Part shown: piece after piece, positions 32,893 through 44,880 of the stretch
Position numbering within the stretch: the first letter of the stretch is position 1
How the letters are laid out: the number at the start of each line of letters is the position of its first letter
Assembly: GCA_030142905.1 (NCBI GenBank)
Contig: JASJOG010000061.1
Coordinates: 1,116,001 to 1,180,000 of the forward strand
Length of the DNA stretch: 64,000 nucleotides
Direction of reading: 5' to 3'
From: Heliopora coerulea
Lineage: Eukaryota; Cnidaria; Anthozoa; Scleralcyonacea; Helioporidae
Position numbers and translations under genes: made by a program
The notes under the pieces: generated by a model
Told to the model about the DNA's origin: nothing
Seen by the model: only the letters and a program-made list of their open reading frames with translations
Database searches by the model: none

Positions 32893-33690
32893 CAGATAAT
32901 GAGTTGTTTCACGATCTTTTTTATTATCTGCTGTTCGTTGCCTTTCAGTAGGTCGGTTGGATTCCTTTTGTCGACGTTTTGCCTTGCATTTCCTTACGAT
33001 ATGACCTTTATTGTGGCAGTGGAAACATTCTACTTCTCTAAATTTACACTGGTCAGCATTATGTTTACCTCCACATCGGAAACAATGGAAGAACGTTTCC
33101 AGACGGAGGCCAGGGGGCCAGACGGCACATGAACATTTTGTTCAGGTGCCATCTGGCCCCATTCCAATGAACTTTGCTGAATACCTTTGGCGTTCTTCAC
33201 GGCAGTTTCCATGCCCACGGCTACTTCATAAGCTTTTTTGAAGTTCTGTGTCGTCTCAGACAGTAAACGGCGTTGAATCCTGTCATTGCAAATTCCACAA
33301 ACCAATCGGTCTCTTAGCATATCCTCTAACGCTCCTCCAAAGTTACATTGCTCAGTTAATTGCCTTAATTGAGCCACGCACGTCCCAACGGACTCTTCCT
33401 CTCTTGGAAATCTGCTGTTAAACTTAAACCGCTGCACGATTTCGGAAGGTTTTGGGTTTCGATGGTTCTTCACTAGCTCCTCTAACTCCTCAAATGTTTT
33501 CGAATCTGGTTTTGCAGGAGCTACCAAATTTTGAGTAAGCTTGTATGTTTTGGCGCCACATACACTTAACAGGATTGATCTTTGTTTACCTTCGTCTTCG
33601 ACCCCATTCAAAGTAATGTGTTAATCTTTTAATATACTCTACCCATTCCTCGTTTTCTCTATATTCCTCAACTTTTCCATAGATTGCCAT
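32893..33690 (-). pseudogene. Ty3 gag with zinc knuckle, frameshifted
   Basis: The probable start ATG is at 33690-33688, then a shift near 33605 leads into ORF 33611-33030. That ORF has a capsid-like helical region (FNSRFPREEESVGTCVAQL, LRDRLVCGICNDRIQRRLL). A CCHC knuckle CFHCHNKGHIVRKC follows in another frame at about 33030-32990. Length and motifs are normal for Ty3 gag. The shifts make it non-functional. Confidence 0.8.
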
Positions 33691-33727
33691 CGTCTCAAGC
33701 GTATAAACTATTAATCCTTGTCGCCAA

Positions 33728-33808
33728 AGTAGTATCTTGTCACCTTTATTACTTGACCATCAAAACGAGATTGCTTACAACTTCCAGGGCGGAAGTGAAT
33801 CTACTTCA
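33728..33808 (-). repeat. 5' LTR (81 bp) of the Ty3-type element
   Basis: This matches 29562-29642 with few differences. GTTAC follows at 33809-33813. Confidence 0.75.
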
Positions 33809-33813
33809 GTTAC

Positions 33814-36359
33814 TTCTCTTTAAGTTCTCATATAGTGACAACTTTTGTCGCCACTGGGTCCTGGATGTTAAACGTTGTCGATTTTGCAGGCTAGCAGGAT
33901 GATACTGTCACAAAAAGGGTTACTGGTGTAATGCAGCTCTGATTATGTCTCGTGTTTTCACATGAACTTTATAATATCAACATCGTAGACGTCACAGGCA
34001 GTTTAATTTCTCCAAACATTCCAGTGTTTCCCTGCATTCTGTAGTACATGCTTTGCCTTGTCTCAAACGTCAAATTTCTGCCGTTCCAAGTATTTAAATT
34101 ATTTAATCTATGTGTGCTACTTGTCTAACTGTTGCATATATTGTAATCTCTTAGACAAGTTGTGATTCATCCCAGTATTTCTTGAGAATCGATTGTTTTG
34201 TTAAAAGTTGTCACAAATATAGAGATGGCTGACCAGCATGTGAGATTAGCTAGCAGAAAGAGAAGAGACTAGAATTTACTGTAACTTTTAACTGTTTAGT
34301 GATTAAAGAAGATGTTATTATTAGTATTTTCCTGGTAAGATAATTGTTGAAATTTCATTTTTTTAAATTTTGCGAGCACATTACCGATTATTTAAAATTT
34401 AAGGTATGAAAAGTATTTCCAAAGTGAAAGTGTAATGCAATCCAGTATTAGTGAAAACTGTGTATATGAAATTACTCGGTGAATTGAAGTTTTATTGTTT
34501 CACACAATCAAATGAAGCCTAAAAAGCTTTTTTCCTCGGAAATTTAAAATACAGTTCTAAAACTGAGTGTACGAAACAAAAGAGACCATTAGAGTTGAAC
34601 TCAGATCAGCGACTCCGAATGTTTTTTAAGAGCGGAAGCCACTCGACAGTATAAAACTAATTCTTTGGGCATGCGTTTAGACCAGATGTTACTACAACTT
34701 TAAAGAAGTTAACACGACTGGAACTGCATTTAAGAGTCATGCATAGAATAGTAATCATGTAAATACAACGCCTGTAGCCTACGTGATGATGATATTCCAA
34801 TTTTGTTTTGAGGATCACCGTACTGCAATAGTGTTCACTAAGTCTCAGGACTGGCACCCAACTAGAACGCCTCTAATCTCAATAGGCCCCCCAAATATTT
34901 TTGTCTAGCCAAGCAACTGTCGACTAATCCCTAAATATCCATTGTACCTCTTTTGATACTTTAATGCTGGTTATAATCGTGCTAAAAAAGTTTCAAATTT
35001 AATAATAGGTCATTAAGTCGTAACATTACAGTAAATATTTTCGTAAATCATCTATTAGTGGATAAATTAATTGGTTACGGTTGTATAGCAAGTTTTTTAC
35101 TTAGTCGAATCGCGTCCGACTCAACAGGTTATAGGAAAAAAGTACATAAGTTCTCTTACGCACCTACCAAACGATTTGTTGAAAGATAAAGAGTTCGTTT
35201 CAGAAGTTTTGCAAAGAAGCAAGGAATGCTTCATGTATGGCCAGCGACATAGAATTTAAGATAAATGATAGTGATTCCCTAGCTAATTCGTGTGCCTTCA
35301 ATATAAGCAACTGCTCGGTTGTATTTAAAATGTGAAATGTTTTACACTTGTTAATAAGACTTGTCAAAATGTGTATTGTTGAAGTATACTTGGTGGTCAT
35401 TATTGTTGTTTTTAAACTAGAAAGAAGATAAGGAGTGGCACGGGGAATATTACAGTGAAATATTTGGGGGAATATGAGAGGGGAATCTTAGAGGGGAATA
35501 TGAATTCCTTGTTATTCCATTGTTTTCCTTCATTGTTTAAGGCTCTGCATCCCCCGTTTGCTGACAGAAAGTGCCACCAGCCTTTTAAACAGCCAATTGA
35601 CAGGGGCTATTGAATATATTCACCCCAAAAGAATAAAGGAAACGGAACAATGAGGAATATAAGTGAAAGCGTTCCAATTTGATACGTTTTTAACATGTTA
35701 AATAACGTGGGATTTTTGTAAAGGATTGTGTCGGTAAAGAAGCTTTTTGCACCCTTAAATCTAATTGGTATGGTAACCGTGTTCGTTCACCAGACTGTGT
35801 TTGTAGTTTAATAACTTTGCAAGGTCAACAACGGACATGGGTTTGGAATAGTATTACGGTTTTTTGACCAGCCTGGCATGTGGCATTAACAAAGAAAAAT
35901 TATGGATCAGCTAGACTTCCACAACTTCTTTTCAGCCTCACTTTACGCATACTTAACCAATATTGCTGAACCGAGTTTCTGCAAGTTTCATATAATTTAC
36001 GGAGTATAATTTAACGTTATGAAAGCATCAAATTGTTTGTAGTACAAGAACGAAAGAATTGCCTTTAAAGAGGTTTGCAAGTTTATAATGCTGTTCTGGA
36101 AAATTATTTCGCAAGCCGTGCTACTCGACAGCGCGCTCTTTGACAGACTATCAAGATAATCATCATGTGTTATAGAATGTAAGCGTGATGATTATCATGA
36201 TCCTCAGTGCGCGACACTCGTCCAATTCAAGAAGAACGAGACCTATCTAGTGAAAACTCAGAATAGGATTAGGGTTAGGATTAGGGTCCAGTCTAACGCT
36301 TTGAAATGTAGCAAAAACATAATTATTATTTATTTAAGGGGAATAAAGGCTAAACTGCT
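33814..36359. other. No recognisable gene
   Basis: AT-rich, with only short featureless ORFs. A short telomere-like patch AGGATTAGGGTTAGGATTAG lies at about 36264-36283. A perfect inverted pair CATGATAATCATC-type lies around 36158-36200 (ATGATTATC forms). Confidence 0.4.
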
Positions 36360-37965
36360 TACATCTACAAATTATTTTGCTAGACAGGCATTCGGCAATT
36401 CCTCCGAAAATCTTATGTCAAATTGAAGTTCAGTTTCGTCCATTCTTTATTCAGTAAGCACCATATTTCGAATATCCGCGTAATTGACTCTATTCGGTTG
36501 GAAGCGAATATTCGGGTTACCTAATCGCAAACCTAAAATGAATATTTGGTATGAAGCCGAATACCGAATACTCGGAATTCGATGGAGACTTGCAGTGCTG
36601 GAGCAATGGGATGGGCATGAAGGTGTATTTGTTCCGCCAAAGAAATGTTTGCCCCTCATTTTTCCTCCTTCCCAAAACTACAATCCTGGCTAAAAATACT
36701 TCGACAACATTATAAAATGGACACACTTTTGATACATACCCCCACTCTTTCATTCAATGTTGCGATTGTTCGGTCAATTTTTCGCATTGCGTATGATACA
36801 GCCAGTATCATCTTATACGGGGAAACGAAGCAACATTGATGGAGGGGAGAGAGGGCGAGAAGCGAGTGGTTTTCCCTCTTTCATCTTTTGTACGGTTAGT
36901 AGGTCATTTGCAATGCTGTCCCAGTGATTATTGGCCAGGATTGTCTGAATTAAAGAGTTCACTGTAAACGGTCGTAAATTCTCTTTTTCAATGAATTTTG
37001 TTCTCCGCCATCGTGCCAGTCATTTATCCATCGGCCTACTGCAATTACGTGCGTAGAATGCAAATGTGCGGACGTTAATTGACTCCATTTCTCTTTTAAT
37101 TTACCAATTACTGGTCATCCGTAATTAATAATTGATTTATTGAGATTAAGACAGAAAGAGTAGCGGTGAGGAGACAGAGAAACTGGTACGTTGACCACTA
37201 CCTTCCTAGTTTTTCGGGCATTTCTTATGCCCGCAGCTATGTAAACATTGAGTTTACCAAGGATATTCATTCAGGTTAAGGGGGAAATGTTGAAAACCTG
37301 ATATATTGGGCCTTGGATGCTACGATAGTCAAAGTGAACACAAGAAATAAGATCGATAAACCTTATCCACCTTTAAATTTTAAACGTGAAGCGAAAAGGC
37401 GACGGAAATTCGCGTTAAACATAGTAAGAAATGCGAGTAAACTTCAGGTTGAAGTTCGATGTATGTGTGGCTAATGCAGTAGCCACAAACGAATTTCTGG
37501 ACATCGCCCATGATATCACCATGTCGCTTTCACATGCATACCGTGCATAACATAAATTTTGTTTTAAATTTCGTTCATTATTTTAGGCTTCTACAAACTT
37601 TCCATGGAATTCAAAAGGAATATATTGAACGTTGAAAGGAAAAACAGTTATGGATTCAGTCTTGTTAAAAAAATTATGCATTCTGTTGCACCGCCACAGA
37701 GTTCATACACGAGGTGAACTACGTAGAAGTGTCAGTTATCTGCAATAACTGATTAAAAAAATGCTACGAAAATAAAAAATTGTGGATTAAGTGAACTAAT
37801 ACTCACGAAAGTCTTGAAGTGCTGGTGGATATCTTAGGATCCAGATTAAAGTCGAAAATTTGATAAAAATTACGAATTAACTTTTCCATCAGATTACTTT
37901 TGTTTAAAATGAGAACTTCGTCATTTTAAACAACACATTTTTACATACGAATGGTTAACCATTGA
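36360..37965. repeat. Rearranged R1 copy 3 (C, A and B parts)
   Basis: 36360-36430 matches 17655-17735 (C). 36765-37437 matches the first third of part A (16070-16680 and 19960-20620). 37437-37965 matches part B (18805-19330). The A-to-B join at about 37437 removes everything between, so this copy is an internal-deletion or recombination product. The corresponding minus-strand ORFs are frameshifted here. Confidence 0.6.
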
Positions 37966-38509
37966 TGCATCACTTTCACGAGTTGCCTTCTCTGAGCGTT
38001 GCCTCTCTTAAAAACCAAAAGTGGAAATTGATATATTTCAACAATTAAAATCGTCACTGTATTAAATGAACGTTTAAGTGGTAAAAACAAATTGTTTCTA
38101 GCAATCGGTTTTTTGAGAGAGAGTAATCTTACAATACATTGATGTTGGTAATTAATGTTTCCACTTCCTAAGGAAGAGTTACCTTCATAACTTAGAATTC
38201 GTCAATGATGTGTCCACTGGTAATTGAAAATGGTCGACTAAATGGAGTAATTTTGAGAAAGACTGCTGGGGTCAGTAATGTGAACAATTCCCATCTTCAG
38301 GTCGAATTGATGATATTCAGAGTAAAAAAAAACAGCCATAGGCTTGTATTTCCAGAACTCAATTTAAAAGAGACAGACACTTTGGCTTAGAATCCGCTAA
38401 GTAATCCTAATAAAATGAAGATAATATTTGATGAAATATATTTTTCAGTATCATTACTGTATATTTTATAAATCAACTGCGACTAGCTGCAAAAAAGGCA
38501 ACTCTTAGA

Positions 38510-38590
38510 GCTCCGGTCGGGTATCCAATTAACCCGCGCCCATGCGAATCTAATGCAGCATTCTGCCAACTGAGCTACAATGGCCGTTGC
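38510..38590 (-). repeat. tRNA-like sequence
   Basis: On the minus strand it has an excellent A box (TAGCTCAGTTGGCAGAATGC) and a weak B box (GGGTTAATTGG). The B box and anticodon arm are off, so it is a SINE head or tRNA pseudogene, distinct from the 18012 family. Confidence 0.4.
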
Positions 38591-38736
38591 CAAGGGATAG
38601 ACCATTAACCGTGTGAGGAAGATACTTATACTTGGTTTATAAAACATTGACGAAAATGGTAAATGTGTCATCAAGACTTGGCTCTAGTGGATGGTGCGCG
38701 GATTAGACACCGACAAGCCACTGCTGTGGCATAATT

Positions 38737-38946
38737 CAGGGGCCACTTCTGGAGGGTGGCTTGGGGTGTCGTGATCCCTGCCCTTTTTATGGGAAATTTT
38801 ATATTTTCCTTATTAATGACAGCTTTTTGACGTCATTTTCAAAAACTGCGAAGATTATCTTCACTTTAAATTGTCAAAATCAACTGGACAGTGGCTTGAT
38901 ACTGCAACCCGATCTCTGCCTTTTGAAACCCCTGGTTGCGCCGCTG
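38737..38946. mobile_element. Candidate hAT MITE, 210 bp
   Basis: It begins CAGGGGCCACTTCTGG and ends, read inward, CAGCGGCGCAACCAGG. The flanks GCATAATT and GCATCATT (sharing the terminal G) are 7/8 alike. TIR identity is modest. Confidence 0.35.
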
Positions 38947-40870
38947 CATCATTCTAGTCAAAAGAAAATTTTGATTTGGTTTTTCTTAGCTGTAACGGAA
39001 TACGAAAGACAGAATTGTACCGATAAATAATTTAAACGACGTAGCTAGGACTAAGACTATTGTAGTTTTAGCCTTCCGCATGAAGTCACAGTGCCATGCT
39101 CCCGCACGATCTAGCTATATGTGCACGCCAAAAACGCATCAATATACAGGTAAGCCTACTCAATGCTAAGACTGGCTGAAATTTTGAAAATTTCGTCGCC
39201 GAAATTGCATGAAATGCGGTTTAAAAGCATTTGGAACCCTTAACTCATCGTTTCACAAATGTCTCGAGTAAAATTTTGTTGCTTGAAACTTAAATAAACA
39301 GCAAAGACAGTCATATTTCCCCCTACATTTTACCTCTTGTTGAACACCAGGCATGTGATCATACATCTCAGCAAATGCGGAAACCATTGTTAATTAAACG
39401 TTGTAACTCTCTTTTACATCCTTGAATTATCAAGTTAGACAAAGGTCCCTGACTGGTATACCATGCGACTTGTTCAATTTTCAACTTTTGGCATTTTCAT
39501 GTCAAAATTTATATTACATTTATGCCTGGTTTTATTTTTTTTCTTTTTCGCTTGTTTGTTTTTGTTTTGTTTTTTCCCCAACGTGTTGACAATCAGGACA
39601 CACAATGCAACACTGCAAGCAATATCGCAAAATATTCTGAATCTTATAAAGGTGGCAAAACTTAGCGAAAGAAAACCAGTAGGTATTAGGCTAGCAAGAA
39701 CCTAACCATCAATACTTCCTGAAGTTATTTTTTTCTTTCATTTACTTCCCTAACTTCAATGTCAATGTTGCGAACAGCCTAAAATATCATCCTAGTACAT
39801 GTTATTTAGTAATTGTCACGACATTGCGTGCAATATTGCGACCTCGTGTACTTGCATAATGTCAGCGTGAGCCAAAATTGCGTAATAAGTCAGTTTTCGA
39901 ATTTTTCAGGTCATTAAAGGGTCAATAATTAGACCTGCTTGATTGCTTCATGTATCATGGCCTACCTTTTTGGGTCAAAAGCCAATCTAATTACACATTC
40001 TGATTGGCTTACAACTGGTCCGTTTTGTTAACCTGCGTGCGCTACAGCAATCCCGTAAAAATCGAAAGCCTTCAGAAAAAGAGAACATGAAGAAAATCAG
40101 GGAAAAGTAAGTTACTTACCACACATCGTCGGCCTTTACTGGGAAAACGTTCCCTTTAGTCCAGAAAAGACGAACCTTGGCCCCCTTGTTGGTAAATAAT
40201 TCAACTTTTGGGTTTTCTTAAATGCATTAAGCAAAATGGGTGTGAGTGAAGTCAAATAGGCAGTAGAGATTGAGGAAAAAAAAAAAGTGGAGGCTATCAT
40301 AGTGGATTTAAATAGTTTGTATTTTACCACAAAGCTACACCACATCTAGCGTTTTACAAAGAATAAATCCTGTTGTTACAGGCCAAAAATTATTTTCATA
40401 TATCAAACACAAGGAAAGAAAAAAGTAAATACTATCGGCCAAGTCGTGGTCATGTAACATGGAATAAACTTAGTGGATCTCTCCAATGAAGGAAATGTTG
40501 GAATATTACCCTGACAGGCCAGCAGAAAACAAGTATTCGTTCACGTCAATGTACAAATTACTAACTCATAATTTAAAACGCATAGATAAACGAAATTCCA
40601 TACTGTTTAGGGTTCTGGAAACAGAGGCATGGTGAACCCACTTTGTAAAAATGTCCACTAAAGATTTACCGGGTGCAAATCTTAGACGAAAACTGAAGAT
40701 CAGAGCCCAGAACTCTCATCTTTTAGGGCATCTCGTTTTGATTGGATGGGGGCGTCCAGTTTAATTTGCCTGAATATTGGATCCCTTGATAACTTACCAC
40801 AATTTCATTTGCCGCACATTCAGGCCATGTACAATATAGCCTCGGTTCCAAACCCATAACATGTAAGTTA
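38947..40870. other. No recognisable gene
   Basis: Only short ORFs without motifs, some of them T-rich (39463-39705). Confidence 0.4.
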
Positions 40871-40879
40871 TATATAAAG

Positions 40880-41215
40880 CAGTAACCAAAATTTCAGAAC
40901 CATCCTCAGAGATACTCATTAACCGAAATTTTCCCTGATAATCTGACATAATATACCTGTCCACCACTCTGTTCATGCGTGTCTGAGGATGATTGTCAAA
41001 TAGAATTTTAACACTATAAATCCTCTAACAGATAAGCGTTAAGTTGTCGCGAGAACATCTCGTACACTCAAGTTGGATAAAAACACTTCTCCAATTCCTG
41101 TGGGCTCGACAGCTCAACAGGTGGTGCGGCGGACCGGTTCCTGGAGGTGTGACTTCAAATCCCGCTCGAGTCAACATTTTTCAGTTGACTTCGGCAGTAA
41201 CCAAAAGTTCTTTGA
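40880..41215 (+). mobile_element. tRNA-derived SINE, second copy
   Basis: 40975-41215 matches the reverse strand of 13340-13550: AAGCGTTAAGTTGTCGCG, then CCTGTGGGCTCGACAGCTCA, then CAAATCCCGCTCGAGTCAAC, then TTGACTTCGGCAGT. The preceding 40880-40975 carries an inverted form of the tail (TCCTCAGAGATA, GATAATCTGACA), so this copy also has the foldback habit. Confidence 0.6.
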
Positions 41216-42429
41216 TATACCGTACCAAACCAAATTTTACCCGAACTACTATCTATTTTTACCCAAATAACTATCTCTTTTTGCCTGAATTTTCTGTTTT
41301 TTGACAAACTTTGGAGGTGTCTCATCCCTCACACTCCCTCTAAACTACGCCCGTGGTTGGACTTGTATTAGAATGAAATACAATATGGCATTTAGTTATT
41401 CTCTTGGGAAGACTTTTTGAACTATGCTGTTTGGATGCAGGAAAGTCTTGAACAGGAACGAGATTTTTGTTGACTTTAGCCCTGCAAAACATCGAGTGTC
41501 ATGGAGTCACTCAGTTTTCAATGACTCTCTCAGTGTCTAAAGGTCTTGGATAACACTGAAACCTTCGATTACATAAAATTCAATGCTCTCCATGTCACAA
41601 TTACATAATAAAACCAACAAAGAAAAAGAGCAGCAAAACAGGAAAAAGGTGAAATTCAACTCTGGTATTTCGACTTTTGCATCCGACAGTATGCAATGTT
41701 TCACAAGTGCGTTTGATGGAAAAATGGTCTGAAATCGCTTGAAAAAAGGTTGACAATTTTTGATTCTTCATAAAGACAGTCTTAAATTCGTATAAACTAG
41801 TCCAAGCGTTACTGATGGATGATTGCACCGTTTGCGATAAATTGCGATTCTCCAATATGACGTCTTTAATGGATGGATAAGGCACACATTCAGACAAGAA
41901 AAAAAAAAAAAAAAAAAAAATAAAAAACCAACTAAAGACAAACTATAAAATGCTTACGATTTTTCGAGTAGCTGGGGTCATCCTGGGAATGAGATGGCTT
42001 TCTGGAATCGTTACCTGTACAGTGAAGAATGTTATCATTATAAATAACTCTTCGATCGATGTTTCAACTACTGAACTAAATCTTTCGCCCTTTAACTAGT
42101 GTAACATTGTCGTAATTGACGTAATGGGGTTGATAGACAATGACCTGCACACACATTGTTGTAATCGTAGTGAATAGTCATGTTGACAGATATTGACCAG
42201 TAAAAGAGAGATATGAGGGTACGTACGAATGATAATAAAACAGACTTAGATCAGATCTCAAGGTGTTCGTGTCCGTTTTGCTCTAAATTCGGCCCGTTAT
42301 ACTAGTGAATTGCTGTTTATTCAATTCACCAACCAATGCAACGCTATCAAAGGAAATAAAACACTTCAATGTTTTTTCAGATGATCGTTGGACGTTCGTC
42401 AAGCTCAAACTTTTAAAAGAACGGTTTTT
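41216..42429. other. No recognisable gene
   Basis: A long poly-A/TA-poor A-tract at about 41899-41921 is the only notable feature and may be a retroelement tail. Confidence 0.4.
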
Positions 42430-42572
42430 GAAACCCAGAACGGGATCAAACCCACAACTTACTTGATGACCAATGAGATGCTCTCACAAATAAGTTACCC
42501 AGAGTCGCTCAATGGTTCGTATGTCTCACTGGTCATGAAAAGGTTGCGGGTTCAATCCATGTCTGAGGTCTA
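42430..42572. repeat. tRNA-like SINE head with inverted partial copy
   Basis: Minus strand 42505-42430: degenerate A box and B box GGGTTTGATCCC. Plus strand 42506-42572: an inverted partial copy with B box GGGTTCAATCC. The SINE body (GTTCGTCAAGCTC, about 42395) lies on the left, as in 56700-56742. Confidence 0.45.
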
Positions 42573-42652
42573 GTATCCAGGAGGTCTGGGTACGAGAATC
42601 TCCATAGCGCGGACACCTCTACAGCAGCTTTTGCTGTTCATTATCATAAAAT

Positions 42653-44162
42653 ATACTATCATTAACACCAACCGCAAACTCGTTAACACAAAAATATGTT
42701 CATTTTAATCAATCCACTCTCATTAATGTTTTTGTCAGGTTCAATTAAAGTTTTTGCATAGAAAGTGACATTCATTAGGATACATACGCAACCATTTGCA
42801 ACAAATGGCGTTCATTAGTGCCAACAGATGACCATTAACTTCATTCTACTATACATTTCGGAAAATAAAACGTCAATTGCGGAAAGAGATCTAAAATGTC
42901 AATTTGTCCAGTAAGTATTGTAATGGCCGAAATAAATAAGAGAAATAGTATTCGTTTGGAGCACTGCCAGAGAGTTGTTAGGACTTTCGAAAACCCACAT
43001 GAAGACTTTGTTATGGTAGCGGATGCCTTAGGAATAAACAGGTCAACAGCCAGGAACATTGTAGTAGGATATCTGAGAGAAGACAGAGTTGAAGAGATTC
43101 CATGAGATGGCCCAAACAATGTCCGAGTCGATGATGAGATGAGAGCATGTTTAAACGACATCATTAATGAAAACAGTCTTCTAACTCTAAAGGAAATAAA
43201 CCAAGAGCTTCGACAACGTTTACCAAGAAAACCTACAGTTGACGACCGGACGGTGGCGAGAGCTCTTGATGGAATGCTTTGGAGTGTAAAGTTAGCAAGA
43301 CCACTTCCAGCTGACAGAAACAGACCGGACGTAATTCAAAAGCGGATCGAGTATGCAAACTGGTTTATCATAAGTGGAGTTGTTCAGCTCTGTATTTTCA
43401 TAGATGAATGCGGGTATAACATTTGAATTGCCAGGAACTACGGTAGAGCAAAAATTGGCGAGAGTGCTTACAGACAGATCTGTGGACAGCGAGGTGGAAA
43501 TGTGACTGTAACGATGGCCATTTCACCAATTAACGGCCTTGTTCTACACTCAGCGATAGTTGGGGTATGAATGCGCCGAGAGTTAATGAATTTTTAATGC
43601 AGACAACGCTACGACTGAATCCGAACAAACGTGTAGTGTTTATATACGACAGTGCTCCCCCACATCGAAGTGCTGACAACCCAGGTGAAAATACAGAGCT
43701 ACAAATGCTACCGCCTTACAGCCCTTTCTTGAACATTGTTGAACGGGCAATAAGTTACCTTTAGGTGACCATTAAAACCGATATTTCTCACCATGAAATC
43801 CAGGCTCAGATGTATAACCAAGCTGAGGCAAGACATCAAGGAATTGCTTTAGGGGAATATTGACAGCAGCTATTGCTTACGGCATGTGAGAGAAATGTCG
43901 GAACGATAATTGCTCACAAATGTGTCCAGTGGCACTGACTTATGCAGACGTACTAGCCACGCTGATTAAACGGAGAAGAAATTCAGGGATAATTTGGACA
44001 AATGATCACTTTAATACATCTAGTTTTACAACGTTCTAACATACTGAACTCTACTAAACTGCTCTGTAAGCTTTCCATTGTAAAACGTTTTTGCTAAGAT
44101 GTGAAAATTGTTGAGTGTTAGAAATGCACGTTCAGTGAATGAATAGTGCTAATGATAGGATA
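42653..44162 (+). mobile_element. Tc1/mariner-type DNA transposon
   Basis: The left end TACTATCATTAACACCA and the right end, read inward, TCCTATCATTAGCACTA match at 14 of 17 positions, bounded by AAATA on both sides. The length, about 1.5 kb, and the single transposase fit the IS630-Tc1-mariner superfamily. It separates an R2-like sequence tip (42575-42610) from R2 copy 2 (44190), so it may have inserted into R2. Confidence 0.65.
42896..43940 (+). pseudogene. Tc1/mariner-type transposase, inactivated
   Basis: The N-terminal helix-turn-helix lies in 42896-43105 (MVADALGINRSTARNIV). TGA at 43103 breaks the frame. It resumes in the same frame (43139-43426) with a second HTH-like region, RPEVIQ-type linker and FIDECGYNI (first Asp, about 43403). 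A TGA at 43424 replaces a conserved Trp position. A frameshift near 43565 leads to ORF 43567-43764 with VFIYDSAPPHR (second Asp) and PPYSPFLNIVER (Glu). Thirty residues lie between the second Asp and the Glu. A further stop and shift follow to 43940. Three or more lesions make it inactive. Confidence 0.75.
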
Positions 44163-44189
44163 TTTCTTGTAATGAGCAGCAAAAGATGT

Positions 44190-44880
44190 AATTACAGCTA
44201 GACATGGTCTAGAAGCCTACGTGTCTACACAATCACTTCCACTGATCTTTACTCAAAACATCTTTACGTATGAACAATGAGATCAGGGGTGAATTTAGGG
44301 TTATGCAAATAAGGCAGCTCCCTAAGGTAACTTACGACCGATCAAAGTGATTTTGTTTCGTAAAATGGCATGCTCGACTCGTGGTCGTCAAGATATCTGT
44401 ATCTGCTATTCCACTGTATAGCCAAAAAGCATTTGCGTGCATTGCACTAGCGAGTCATTTGCGGTGAGATTGAGAAACATCGACTAAAATATCAATCATT
44501 TATATCGGTTTCTCCTCTCCCAGGCGTTCAGGCCGGCTTTGGCGTTAGATTACTCACATGCAAATTATTTTGCCTAAGTTGGTGCTTACATCAATCCTCG
44601 TGATTGGCTGAATTGCTTTTGCCTAAAGTTTTGCCTAAATTGTTATTTTTACTGAGGGTCTCTGATTGACTACACTTATTAGCTGGTTCTTTTAACAGAA
44701 GTTGCCATTGGTGCAGCGGTATTTACTTTGTAGATTTTTTGCCTAACTTGTCGAACTACATCAGTCATATGATCGAAGCTCTGTAAAATGATTCATCTTT
44801 AGCATCGATTTTGCCTAAAATCCTCATTTGCATCTGCTGCACTGCGTTGGTGTTAACATTACGAGAAATGCTGAATAAAC
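44190..44880. repeat. Repeat R2, copy 2
   Basis: Counterpart of 21745-22560 with several small deletions. No ORF of note. From 44881 to 46404 no gene is recognised. Confidence 0.7.

Larger units (their letters stand above)
29562..33808 (-). mobile_element. Ty3/gypsy-type LTR retrotransposon, 4247 bp, decayed
   Basis: It is complete end to end: 81-bp LTRs at 29562-29642 and 33728-33808, with perfect 5-bp target duplications GTTAC (29557-29561 and 33809-33813). Just inside the 5' LTR the minus strand starts TGGCGACAAGGATTA (about 33712-33726), a tRNA primer-binding site. The order gag, protease, RT, RNase H, integrase puts it in Ty3. Stops and frameshifts break every reading frame, and the RT active site is altered, so it is inactive. 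The LTRs are unusually short. Confidence 0.85.

Noticed and set aside
38510..38590. Functional tRNA gene
   Set aside because: The B box is degenerate and the anticodon arm does not fold.
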